Assembly (NCBI GenBank): GCA_030147635.1
Contig: JASBUZ010000003.1
Location: 1 to 64,000, forward strand
DNA: 64,000 nucleotides
Source of the DNA: Gammaproteobacteria bacterium
GTDB lineage: Bacteria > Pseudomonadota > Gammaproteobacteria > Legionellales > Legionellaceae
Reading direction: 5' to 3'
In this document: positions 56,218 to 64,000 of the stretch, one piece after another
Position numbering within the stretch: the stretch's first letter is position 1
Layout of the letters: each line of letters opens with the position of its first letter
Position numbers and translations under genes: made by a program
Notes under the pieces: model-generated
The model's input: the letters and a program-made list of their open reading frames with translations, nothing else
Databases searched by the model: none
Told to the model about the DNA's origin: nothing

Positions 56218-56966
56218 ACATCAGAAACCTGTAAAGACGCTTTTTTAAAAGCTGAAACATCTTCTGGCGCCAATTCCATATGTTGCCCACGACCCAAAAA
56301 ACGAGGCATTTTGAGTGAGCCATAGCGAATTCGGATAAGCCTGCTGACTTCAAGTCCTTGGCTTGCCCAAAGCCGCCTGACTTCACGATTACGCCCCTCA
56401 GTTAACACCACGTGATACCACGCATTGGCCGCTTCAGCTCCTCCTTGATATACGATTGATTTAAAGGCGGCTGTGCCATCTTCCAACTCAACCCCGGCTT
56501 TTAAAGCTTTGAGCATTTCAGGCTTCACACGCCCATGCACGCGCACAGCATACTCACGCTCAAGCTGATACTTCGGATGCATCAGTTGATTAGCAAAGGT
56601 GCCATCATTGGTAAAAATCAAGAGTCCTGAAGTATTGATATCCAGCCGGCCAACTTGAATCCAGCGACCACGGTTCAACTTGGGCAAGTTATCAAAGACT
56701 GTCTTGTTGTGGTGTGGATCGCTTCGGCTAGCAATCTCGCCCACAGGCTTGTGATAAATCAAAATACGGGTTCGAAGAGGCGTTCGCAGAGGATTCACCA
56801 AAAGCTTTCCGCGCACCTTAATTTTGTCGGACGGCGATACCACATCACCGAGCTTTGCTATCTTCCCATTCAGCTGTACTTTGCCCTCTTTAATCCAGAC
56901 TTCCATTTCACGGCGAGAGCCAAGCCCCGCTAAACTCAAAACTTTTTGCAGTCGTTCACCGGCCAT
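56214..56966 (-). CDS. rluB: 23S rRNA pseudouridine-2605 synthase RluB
   Basis: RluB converts U2605 of 23S rRNA to pseudouridine. The 250-residue protein has an N-terminal S4 domain (ERLQKVLSLAGLGSRREMEVWI), the catalytic Asp in VGRLDINTSGLLIFTNDG, and LTEGRNREVRRLW. RluB rather than RluE or RluF is favoured by the S4 domain and length. The ATG overlaps the trpS stop by one base (TAATG). Confidence 0.9.
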   Translation of the reverse strand: MAGERLQKVLSLAGLGSRREMEVWIKEGKVQLNGKIAKLGDVVSPSDKIKVRGKLLVNPLRTPLRTRILIYHKPVGEIASRSDPHHNKTVFDNLPKLNRGRWIQVGRLDINTSGLLIFTNDGTFANQLMHPKYQLEREYAVRVHGRVKPEMLKALKAGVELEDGTAAFKSIVYQGGAEAANAWYHVVLTEGRNREVRRLWASQGLEVSRLIRIRYGSLKMPRFLGRGQHMELAPEDVSAFKKASLQVSDV

Positions 56967-58180
56967 TACTCATCTAACCCCATTGCTTCTCGTACATCAT
57001 CAAGCGTTTTTTGCGCATCTTCTCGCGCACGCTCACTGCCCTCTGCAATAATCCGTTTGACTGATCCTATATCTGCCTCATATTCTCGAATATTCGCTTG
57101 AATCGGTTTTAATTCTTGCTGAATCGCATCAATGACGGGCCGCTTACATTCTACACAGCCAATGCCAGCACTACGGCATCCCGTTTCCACCCAATCTTTG
57201 ACTGAGCTATCAGAGTAAAGCTTATGAAACTGCCAAACTGGACAACGAGCAGGCTCACCTGGATCATCTCGTCTAACACGAGCCGGATCTGTTGGCATGG
57301 TCATGATTTTCTTCTCAACATCAGCGGGTGTTTCACGGAGCTTAATGGTATTATGGTAAGATTTTGACATCTTCTGCCCATCTAACCCTGGAATTTTGGC
57401 AGTCTCCGTCAACAATGCTTCAGGCTCAGGTAAAATCAACTTACCCATTCCTTCTAGGTAACCCAATAAACGCTCCTTGTCACCAATCGACAAATTCGAT
57501 TGCGTTTCAACCAAAGCACGTGCTGTTTCTAAAGCCTCTTGAGAGCCTTCTTGCTGAAAGCCCGTTCTGAGCTTTTGATACAGCTTGCTGTTTTTCTTCC
57601 CCATTTTTTGTACGGCTTGCTGTGCCATAATCTCGAAGTTAGCATCTTTACCATAAAGATGGTTAAAGCGTCTTGAGATTTCACGAGTTAACTCTATATG
57701 CGCGACTTGGTCTTCTCCAACAGGTACTAAGCTCCCTTTATAAAGCAACACATCAGCGCTTTGTAATACGGGATACCCTAAAAAACCATGAGTTGCTAAA
57801 TCTTTCTCTTTGAGCTTTTCTTGTTGATCTTTGTAGGTCGGCACACGCTCAAGCCACCCTAGTGGAGTGATCATAGAAAGTAGTAAGTAAAGCTCAGCAT
57901 GCTCAGGCACCCAAGACTGAATAAACACACGAGATAAACTCGGATTAATCCCACAAGCAAGCCACTCAACAAACAAGTCCCAAATATATTTTTCGATGAA
58001 TCCAGGCTCATCATAGTGAGTAGTAAGCCCATGCCAATCGGCGGCAAAAAAATAACAATCATATTGGTGCTGTAAGCTGGTCCAGTTTTTTAAAACACCG
58101 TGCAAATGTCCTAAGTGTAGATGACCCGACACACGCATGCCTGATACCACGCGTGGATTATTTCCTGCAAAATCCGCCAT
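56966..58180 (-). CDS. trpS: Tryptophanyl-tRNA synthetase
   Basis: A class I synthetase of 404 residues, the longer type found in several gammaproteobacteria. The HIGH-type motif is GHLHLGHLHGVL, KMSKS is in LDGQKMSKSYHNTIK, with VGEDQVAHIELTREI and a C-terminal helical region containing CRSAGIGCVECKR, where three Cys may bind a metal. It is the first member of trpS-rluB-rlmD-relA; yciO ends 15 bases upstream. Confidence 0.95.
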   Translation of the reverse strand: MADFAGNNPRVVSGMRVSGHLHLGHLHGVLKNWTSLQHQYDCYFFAADWHGLTTHYDEPGFIEKYIWDLFVEWLACGINPSLSRVFIQSWVPEHAELYLLLSMITPLGWLERVPTYKDQQEKLKEKDLATHGFLGYPVLQSADVLLYKGSLVPVGEDQVAHIELTREISRRFNHLYGKDANFEIMAQQAVQKMGKKNSKLYQKLRTGFQQEGSQEALETARALVETQSNLSIGDKERLLGYLEGMGKLILPEPEALLTETAKIPGLDGQKMSKSYHNTIKLRETPADVEKKIMTMPTDPARVRRDDPGEPARCPVWQFHKLYSDSSVKDWVETGCRSAGIGCVECKRPVIDAIQQELKPIQANIREYEADIGSVKRIIAEGSERAREDAQKTLDDVREAMGLDE

Positions 58181-58195
58181 TAATCCTCTCTCTCA

Positions 58196-58816
58196 TCATT
58201 CAAAGCGGGTTACATCACCCTGCCCCTTACGTACTACGACAGGATACTCTCCTGTTAAATCAACTACTGTTGTTGGCTCATAGCCACAATGTCCGCCATC
58301 AATAATCAAATCTATTTTGTGACCCAGTATATCTCGAATGGCTTCCGGCTCACTGAGCGGCCTATCCGCCCCTGGCAAAATCAGTGAGCTACTCACGAGT
58401 GGCGCACCTAAACACTCCAAAAGCGAGAGCACAATCACATGCTCAGGCACTCGAAGCCCTAAGGTCTTTCGCTTAGGGTGCAACATCAACCGCGGCACAT
58501 CTCGCGTTGCATTCAAGATGAACGTATAAGGCCCAGGCGTTGATGCCTTTAACAGCCGAAAAATCGGCCGGCTCACCCGTGCATACGTCCCAAGCTCGGA
58601 TAAATCTTGACATATCAGCGTCATGTTATGGTCTTTACTCAACTGCCGAAGCCGCCTAATTCTATCTAAAGCAGCCTTATTTCCTAACATGCATCCCAAG
58701 GCATATCCTGAATCCGTGGGGTATACAATCAGCCCCCCTTTTTCAAGAATAGCCACCGCCTCACGAAGTAACCGCGCTTGCGGGTTATCTGGATGAATCG
58801 CAAAAAACTGACTCAT
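58196..58816 (-). CDS. yciO: YciO-type Sua5/YrdC family protein
   Basis: A 206-residue YrdC-fold protein of the YciO branch. It has the nucleotide-binding KGGLIVYPTDSGYALGC, a DHNMTLICQDLSELGTYA segment and the STPGPYTFIL and TLGLRVPEH motifs. TsaC/Sua5 enzymes of this fold make threonylcarbamoyl-AMP for tRNA; YciO members have weak or unclear activity in that step. It opens the minus-strand run leading to trpS. Confidence 0.9.
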   Translation of the reverse strand: MSQFFAIHPDNPQARLLREAVAILEKGGLIVYPTDSGYALGCMLGNKAALDRIRRLRQLSKDHNMTLICQDLSELGTYARVSRPIFRLLKASTPGPYTFILNATRDVPRLMLHPKRKTLGLRVPEHVIVLSLLECLGAPLVSSSLILPGADRPLSEPEAIRDILGHKIDLIIDGGHCGYEPTTVVDLTGEYPVVVRKGQGDVTRFE

Positions 58817-59002
58817 TACAGCACATCCTCTTGCTGGAAAGGCTTCAGTATAACGAAATAATGAAGAAATTTATATCTGCTCCAGCCGAAAATCCTCTGC
58901 TTTGTGCGTTATTTAGAGAATAATGCTCCAACACAATTGTTGATCAAAACAAAATCCAACTGTAAAATATAACCACAACCCCTAAACGCTAAGGCAAAAC
59001 CG

Positions 59003-61306
59003 ATGGATTATAAATTCGACGAATTCACACCTGTTACCCACAAAATCATCGGCACTGTTCGAGAAAATAGCTTGTATCATTTTGTCAGAGAAAACCCCAG
59101 TTGCGTAACAGGTTTTATGCTCAACGAATCAAACACTGAAACTCGTGATGCTTTATATATCACACCCAATACAGACACATTAGCACAACTGTTTTTCCGA
59201 GGCATCGAGCCAACTCGACCTCACCTGTCCATCGATAAGTTATTCAGCCGAGAAAATGCGCGTCATGCGGATGGTTTTGGCCCCGCGCACTGGACCGTTT
59301 CCTATGGGGACTTCAGGTTACATGTTTATTTTAATGATCGGGGAGAAATACTAGACACTCATGTCAGAAGCGACCTGGATGGTAGCTACTTAACATTGAG
59401 TGAGGCCGAGCAAAAGCACATCAGTGAACAAGTAAAGCCCGTCCAAGCGCTACTCAAGGAAATCATCTCAAACAAACAAAAAGCATACTTAAATTTACAA
59501 TCTGCATTAATCGACCAAGAAGCTCTGCTGTTAAAAACAAAAACATTAAAAGCTTATCTGGAGCAAGCTCGTACCTACCTAGAAATAGTAGACACAATAA
59601 ACCGCTACAGCGATACAGAACAAATACGACAAGGCATACATATCGAAAGGCTTATGGCGCAAAAAATGGCTAAACCGATAACAGAAAAACGAGCTGAAAA
59701 AGCTGAGTCAAAAGAAACCATCCCTGAAGTACTCGCTTCAGAAAAACGCACAGATGAAGCCACCAGCATCGAAACCGCATCTAAGCTCGACACCTTTAAA
59801 GCTGAGCTACAAGCCACAATACAAGAAGTAAATGCATGCTATGAGCGTGGTGAAACATCTCCTGCTCACTTAATCCCTTTATTGCAACAGATAGAATACT
59901 TAGGTCTAGAGATTGCATTTTCAGGTCGCAATACAGCTGAGAAAGAAGCAAATCAAAAATACATCAAAAAGCAGAAGGGCGAACTGCCTGTTACACTAGA
60001 AATGCTCTCCGAAGCATTCGAAAACAAATTATATCATGGAGACGTGGATTACGTTCGGGAGAATTACACAAGCATCTCTAACATCACCAAGCTCGCGCCT
60101 TTATTTTTCAGTTTTATTACTAAACTCACAGAGAAGCCAGCAAACCCTGACTTACAACGGCGGCAATTACTCATCGCAGACTACCTCTATGAACACTCTG
60201 AACTCTATCGCTCTACACTCTCTGTCCAGAGCTACATGCTTCGAGCAGATGCAAAACAGCAGCTTGGCTATGGTCTTCTAGCCAATTGTTTTTTGAATAA
60301 CAACTTAGAAGCATTCAAGGTGTTTTTGAAGCATGGTATTTCACCTGACATAGCTCAACTGATGTACAATAGTCAGTTCTTAAATGCCTTACAAACCATG
60401 ACGCTGCTCTTCGAACAAAATGAAAATGCCGATTTTATTGAAGCTTTGATCGAACACGGTGCCTCGCTTAGCCAAGCACAACAGAAAAGTATAACGCACA
60501 CAGCTTCGATGCAAGACATAGAGCATGCCCAAGGTAAAAAGCTCTCTATTAAACACCTCAAAAAGTTCAAAGCAGCAGATCAAAAAGAAACGAGTGAGGC
60601 AAGGGAATTTTTTCAGCGAGCCATCAAAGACAATCATGCGCTCAAAACCGCTACCCGAAGATATGCTCAGAAACATCCTGAGCTTATCAAGCTCCTAGCA
60701 AGCCAGGCAGAGCCAATCGTGTTATATGAAGTATTAAGTGATTTAACAAACGACAGCCGTATTATAACTCGCTCAAGCATTGACTGCTCTGGCAAACTTG
60801 ATTTGAGCTTTCTGTTTTTCCTAAATGATCGTACTCGTGAAACCGAAGAACACAAGACAAACCTGATTACCAGTATCGGCCACGTTCTCTCTACAGCACA
60901 AACCAAGCTGAATGAACTTGAACCACAGGAGCAACGCGAGCTGATTAAATCACTCAGTCAAATGGGTGATGAAGTAGCCCTCACAGGAGACTGGATGAAA
61001 GCGGCTAATTTTCAAAGATCCGCTTTATTTGCATATACACACTTAGCAACTAAAACAGATGCGGATGATACCAATGCATACCGCACCTATGTGAAAATGG
61101 CAGAAATTATCCAACCTCATAATCCAGAAGTAGCTAAGGCAGAGACTATACGTGCCAGACAGTTTTTCGAAGGTATCTGTTCCAGAAGACGTAGGAGAGC
61201 TCAAAGTCGAGCAGTGAGCGTCTCTGAAGTTTCTGTTTTTGAAGAGAGTAAAGACGAAGTCGTTGACACATACAAAACTGTGGGAGAGGCTAAGGCAAGG
61301 CTTTGA
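59003..61306 (+). CDS. Large hypothetical protein with coiled-coil and ankyrin-like parts
   Basis: A 767-residue protein without signal peptide. Residues 1-150 form a mixed domain with no recognised family. About 155-340 is Lys/Glu/Ala-rich and probably coiled coil. About 430-520 has ankyrin-like pieces (LLANCFLNNNLEAFKVFLKHG, then LFEQNENADFIEALIEHG). A helical C-terminal part follows, ending with a basic patch (RRRRRAQSR) and an acidic tail. The mix resembles Legionella and Coxiella effectors. The ATG at 59003 follows AAGGCAAAACCG, a weak site. The 186 bases before it hold no other gene. Confidence 0.6.
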   Translation: MDYKFDEFTPVTHKIIGTVRENSLYHFVRENPSCVTGFMLNESNTETRDALYITPNTDTLAQLFFRGIEPTRPHLSIDKLFSRENARHADGFGPAHWTVSYGDFRLHVYFNDRGEILDTHVRSDLDGSYLTLSEAEQKHISEQVKPVQALLKEIISNKQKAYLNLQSALIDQEALLLKTKTLKAYLEQARTYLEIVDTINRYSDTEQIRQGIHIERLMAQKMAKPITEKRAEKAESKETIPEVLASEKRTDEATSIETASKLDTFKAELQATIQEVNACYERGETSPAHLIPLLQQIEYLGLEIAFSGRNTAEKEANQKYIKKQKGELPVTLEMLSEAFENKLYHGDVDYVRENYTSISNITKLAPLFFSFITKLTEKPANPDLQRRQLLIADYLYEHSELYRSTLSVQSYMLRADAKQQLGYGLLANCFLNNNLEAFKVFLKHGISPDIAQLMYNSQFLNALQTMTLLFEQNENADFIEALIEHGASLSQAQQKSITHTASMQDIEHAQGKKLSIKHLKKFKAADQKETSEAREFFQRAIKDNHALKTATRRYAQKHPELIKLLASQAEPIVLYEVLSDLTNDSRIITRSSIDCSGKLDLSFLFFLNDRTRETEEHKTNLITSIGHVLSTAQTKLNELEPQEQRELIKSLSQMGDEVALTGDWMKAANFQRSALFAYTHLATKTDADDTNAYRTYVKMAEIIQPHNPEVAKAETIRARQFFEGICSRRRRRAQSRAVSVSEVSVFEESKDEVVDTYKTVGEAKARL

Positions 61307-61363
61307 CCGCGTAGTCAGGCCTTCTTTACGAGCTGGCATTTTTGCATTTTTATTACATATTGT

Positions 61364-61403
61364 TTTGGATTGCTTCGCGTCGCTCGCAAAGACGGATGAC
61401 TTT
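61364..61403. repeat. Fragment of a REP-type intergenic repeat
   Basis: TTGGATTGCTTCGCGTCGCTCGCAAAGACGGATGAC resembles the common ATTGCTTCGxxxCGCTCGCAATGACG half-site found between bacterial genes. Only one arm is present, so it is a remnant. Confidence 0.4.
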
Positions 61404-61478
61404 ATCTAGCGTCTCAGCAATCACTTTGGTAGCATGACAGAGAAACGAATGCTATCAATCAAGAAGGATAACCACACT

Positions 61479-61727
61479 ATGAACAAGACTCCGCTTGCAG
61501 TAGCTGCTCTACTGACTAGTTTATCTATGGCAGCCTTCCTACCTGCAGCCTATGCAGAAGACGGCATGAACTTAAATGGCACTGAAGTATCCACCGAACA
61601 AGGCTGTAAAAAATGTAAGTGCGATTGTGATCAGAGTTGTGATGACTGCTCAGGCTCTGTGGATGCTATGGCTGATAAAAAAGATAACGGCCAATGCTCT
61701 AAATGTGACAAATGCAATGATGACTAA
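61479..61727 (+). CDS. Small exported cysteine-rich protein
   Basis: An 82-residue protein with a clear signal peptide (residues 1-26, cut after AYA). The mature 56 residues hold nine cysteines in two clusters: Cys43, 46, 48, 50, 54, 57 and Cys73, 76, 79, with acidic and lysine residues between. The pattern suggests metal binding or disulfide linkage in the periplasm or outside the cell; no family is recognised. AAGGA stands ten bases before ATG 61479. A 12-base-stem hairpin follows the stop. Bufferin/DUF2282-type small Cys-rich proteins are a comparison worth testing. Confidence 0.65.
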   Translation: MNKTPLAVAALLTSLSMAAFLPAAYAEDGMNLNGTEVSTEQGCKKCKCDCDQSCDDCSGSVDAMADKKDNGQCSKCDKCNDD

Positions 61728-61735
61728 ACACAAAC

Positions 61736-61766
61736 TATCTGCTGCTTGACCGAAAAGCAGCAGATA
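61736..61766 (+). terminator. Hairpin after the cysteine-rich gene
   Basis: The stem TATCTGCTGCTT / AAGCAGCAGATA (12 base pairs, seven-base loop) lies nine bases after the stop and just before ybeY. No T-run follows, so it may stabilise or partly terminate the transcript. Confidence 0.45.
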
Positions 61767-61783
61767 CTATGAAGTAAAGAATT

Positions 61784-62257
61784 ATGATACAACTTGATAT
61801 TCAAAACGCCTGTAAAACCACCATTCCAATTTCAGACACACAAATATCCGAGTGGGTCCACACAGCTCTCAAGCCGCATCTAGAGAAAGCCGAATTGACT
61901 GTCCGTCTAGTTGAATCAGATGAAATAACACAGCTTAATCATGCCTATCGCAAGCAAAATAAAGCGACTAACGTGCTTGCATTCCCATCAAACTTGCCTG
62001 ATGATTTACCTTTGGAGTACCCTTTTTTAGGAGACGTTGTTGTGTGTCCGGCTGTTCTTAAAGAGGAAAGTGTTACCCTTGAAACGCCTCTTATCTCTCA
62101 TTGGGCGCACATTATCATTCATGGTGTTTTACATCTGCTAGGCTATGATCATATTGAAGAAGCCGATGCAAAAGTAATGCAATCATTTGAAGTTGAAGCA
62201 CTTGCAGCACTTGGATTCGATAACCCTTATTCGCTAGAGGATAGTTTGCTTGGCTAA
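61784..62257 (+). CDS. ybeY: Endoribonuclease YbeY
   Basis: YbeY is a zinc-dependent RNase involved in 16S rRNA 3' maturation and ribosome quality control. The 157-residue protein has the zinc motif HGVLHLLGYDH and KATNVLAFPS, both diagnostic. It heads ybeY-corC-cpxR-like-queC, in which every gene overlaps the next. The ybeY-corC order is conserved in gammaproteobacteria. Confidence 0.95.
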   Translation: MIQLDIQNACKTTIPISDTQISEWVHTALKPHLEKAELTVRLVESDEITQLNHAYRKQNKATNVLAFPSNLPDDLPLEYPFLGDVVVCPAVLKEESVTLETPLISHWAHIIIHGVLHLLGYDHIEEADAKVMQSFEVEALAALGFDNPYSLEDSLLG

Positions 62258-63092
62258 AAACAGTGAGAAAAAACCTTGGCTCGACCGGTTAAAACGTTTG
62301 ATTCAAGACGAGCCCCAAAATCAAAATGACTTACTCCACTTACTTCGTGATGCACAAAATCGCGCCTTAATTGACTCAGAAACGCTGAGCATGATTGAAG
62401 GGGTCATTTTGTTCTCCAAAATGCGGGTCAGGGACATCATGCTTCCTAAAAAGCAAATGGTTTGTATTCCTGAAGCTGCAACCCTGGATGAAGTGATTCA
62501 CCTGGTCACAGAATCCGGACACTCGCGCTTTCCTGTGCTGGGCAACACACCAGATGAGGTCATTGGCACCTTACATGCTAAAGACTTATTACGCTTTCAA
62601 GGCCCAAGCCCTTTAGCTTTTGATTTAACAGATATCATCAGACAAGCAACCGTTGTTCCTGAGAGTAAGCGCCTTGACGTTCTACTCAGTGATTTTCGCA
62701 TTAACCGGAATCATATGGCCATTGTGGTCGATGAATATGGTACGGTTTCGGGCTTTGTAACCCTTGAAGACGTCATTGAGCAAATCATCGGTGACATTGC
62801 TGATGAATTTGATATTGATGAAGAAGCACATATTAAAGCGCATGGAAATGCGCATTACATTGTTAAAGCGGCCACGCCAATTGACGAGTTCAACCAAAGC
62901 TTAAATGCTGAGCTCAGCGATGAAACTTACGACACGATTGGCGGTATTGTCATGGCGCAGTTCGGACACCTGCCAAACCGCGGCGAGCAAATCACAATAG
63001 AAGGATTTCAATTCATTATTATTAATGCTGATGCACGACACATCAAACTACTCGAATGCATCGATAAACGCATGGAGAATCTAGCTGTATGA
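62250..63092 (+). CDS. corC: CorC/HlyC family protein (CBS domain transporter-associated)
   Basis: A 280-residue cytosolic protein with two CBS domains (RVRDIMLPKKQMVCIPEAATL and later DIIRQATVVPESKRL, DEYGTVSGFVTLEDVIEQIIGDI) and a C-terminal CorC domain (YDTIGGIVMAQFGHLPNRGE). It is linked to magnesium and cobalt efflux. The start is TTG 62250, inside the end of ybeY by eight bases, with GAGG upstream. The stop overlaps the next start (ATGA). Confidence 0.92.
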   Translation: MAKNSEKKPWLDRLKRLIQDEPQNQNDLLHLLRDAQNRALIDSETLSMIEGVILFSKMRVRDIMLPKKQMVCIPEAATLDEVIHLVTESGHSRFPVLGNTPDEVIGTLHAKDLLRFQGPSPLAFDLTDIIRQATVVPESKRLDVLLSDFRINRNHMAIVVDEYGTVSGFVTLEDVIEQIIGDIADEFDIDEEAHIKAHGNAHYIVKAATPIDEFNQSLNAELSDETYDTIGGIVMAQFGHLPNRGEQITIEGFQFIIINADARHIKLLECIDKRMENLAV

Positions 63093-63790
63093 CCGGAAAA
63101 ATTCTTCTGATTGATAACGACAGAGAACTCACAAAACAGCTATCAAGCTTCTTATCTTTAGAAGGCTTTGAAGCTTCAATCTCAGAAGACGGCGAAAGCG
63201 GCTTAAAACTCGCCTTAAATCAAAATTTTGACCTCATCATTCTTGAAGTCCTGTTACCAAATACCAACGGTTTTGAGCTGGTACAAACACTCCGAAAGCA
63301 TAAACAAACACCCGTTTTGTGCTTAAGTGCACTGGAGACAGAAATTGACCGACTAGTCGGGCTTGAGATTGGTGCAGATGACTACTTAAGCAAGCCTTGC
63401 GATCCGCATGAGCTCCTGGCAAGACTGCGCGCCATTTTACGCCGAACCCAAAACGGCCACCACAATACCCCACCACAGCTTCAATTTGGCGATATCATCG
63501 TAGACTGCGCACAGCATCAAGCGAGCCTAAAAGGCGAGCCATTGGAGGTCACAAACACTGAGTTCAAAATTCTTGAAATTTTACTTAAATCTCCGGGACA
63601 AGCATTCTCGAAAGAAGAGCTCACTGAGTATGCACTCGGTCGCAAGTTTACTGCGTATGACAGAAGCATCGATGTGCACATTAGCAATTTACGCCAGAAA
63701 CTTGGCAATAATCCCTGTAATGAACCTTGGATTAAAACCGTCCGAGGCTTTGGCTACCTCTTTAATCTGTTAGAAGAAAAAGTATCATGA
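63089..63790 (+). CDS. CpxR-like response regulator with Glu at the phosphorylation site
   Basis: A 233-residue OmpR-family regulator. The receiver domain resembles CpxR in [17 protein letters not shown] and in [21 protein letters not shown], and the winged-helix part has [18 protein letters not shown] and [13 protein letters not shown]. The usual phospho-accepting Asp in LLDVxxP is Glu53 (IILEVLLP), and one of the acidic pocket residues is Asn10 (DND). Lys102 and Ser80 are kept. Glu can mimic a phosphorylated Asp, so it may act without a kinase. No CpxA gene follows: queC comes next with an ATGA overlap. CpxR controls Dot/Icm genes in Legionella. Confidence 0.8.
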   Translation: MTGKILLIDNDRELTKQLSSFLSLEGFEASISEDGESGLKLALNQNFDLIILEVLLPNTNGFELVQTLRKHKQTPVLCLSALETEIDRLVGLEIGADDYLSKPCDPHELLARLRAILRRTQNGHHNTPPQLQFGDIIVDCAQHQASLKGEPLEVTNTEFKILEILLKSPGQAFSKEELTEYALGRKFTAYDRSIDVHISNLRQKLGNNPCNEPWIKTVRGFGYLFNLLEEKVS

Positions 63791-64000
63791 CCCAACCCCA
63801 AGAAAAAGCCGTCATCTTATTTTCAGGCGGACTCGACTCAACCACCTGTCTCGCCCTCGCAAAATCTAAAGGCTATTTGTGCCACGCCTTAAGTTTTGAC
63901 TATGGACAGCGCCATAGCACTGAGCTTGAAACAGCTTCTCGCTTGGCTGAGTCTATGGGAGTCACTCATCATATTATGCCGCTACCGACACTGAGCAAAA
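63787..64000 (+). CDS. queC: 7-cyano-7-deazaguanine synthase QueC, N-terminal part
   Basis: The first 71 codons lie inside the window and run off its right edge. The nucleotide-binding motif [16 protein letters not shown] and the following [13 protein letters not shown] are characteristic of QueC, which makes preQ0 for queuosine in tRNA using ATP and ammonia. The start ATG overlaps the stop of the regulator gene (ATGA), so queC is the last visible member of the ybeY operon. Confidence 0.92.
   Translation, partial: MTQPQEKAVILFSGGLDSTTCLALAKSKGYLCHALSFDYGQRHSTELETASRLAESMGVTHHIMPLPTLSK

Overview
The window looks like the chromosome of a host-associated gammaproteobacterium in or near the order Legionellales. 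The base composition is moderately AT-rich and genes are packed very tightly. Signs pointing to that order are two outer membrane proteins of the Legionella MOMP type, an isolated gspD-gspE pair (the Legionella lspDE arrangement), two MFS carriers of the type common in intracellular Legionellales, and many eukaryotic-like or effector-like proteins (ankyrin, OTU protease, kinase fold, Wip-like phosphatase, HAD-like pair). No type IV secretion genes are in the window, so the effector reading is inference.

Layout. 1-5712 is accessory: the end of an ISAs1-type insertion sequence, a non-ribosomal peptide synthetase adenylation domain cut off by it, an AurF-like di-iron oxygenase overlapping a persulfide dioxygenase-like hydrolase, two MOMP-like porins and a periplasmic choloylglycine-hydrolase-family enzyme. 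5778-21709 is mainly housekeeping: a divergent PEP-carboxylase-like protein, a fatty acid desaturase, yciB, a PmrAB/QseBC-like two-component system with a MITE-like element in front, an MFS-ruvC-ruvA operon, infA, pmbA, a phosphodiester glycosidase and nrdAB with a clear NrdR/DnaA control region. 21687-26480 is a block of four minus-strand genes of unknown or effector-like type, including a Wip-like phosphatase. 26541-37446 holds gspDE, tRNA-Met, cysS, glnS, truA, folD, gloB and a second MFS carrier.

37449-40596 carries an aspartoacylase-like protein lacking its zinc histidines and two tandem HAD-like paralogues. 40671-46972 has dinB, a site-2 protease, dps, groESL and dsbD. 46958-50501 is the most striking stretch: an ankyrin protein, a 649-residue kinase-fold protein and a small OTU-type protease whose catalytic parts appear in permuted order. 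50507-58816 is a long minus-strand run: fumarylacetoacetate hydrolase family and FAD monooxygenase, relA, rlmD, rluB, trpS, yciO. 59003-64000 has a 767-residue effector-like protein, a secreted cysteine-rich peptide, and the operon ybeY-corC-cpxR-like-queC, in which the response regulator has Glu in place of the phosphorylated Asp.

Working together: ruvCA and dinB serve DNA repair; nrdAB makes deoxynucleotides; cysS, glnS, trpS, truA, rlmD, rluB, ybeY, infA and queC serve translation and RNA modification; gspDE and dsbD serve protein export and oxidative folding; the remaining eukaryotic-like proteins would act on a host if they are secreted. Several genes start at GTG or TTG, and six tail-to-tail gene pairs overlap by 4-23 bases.
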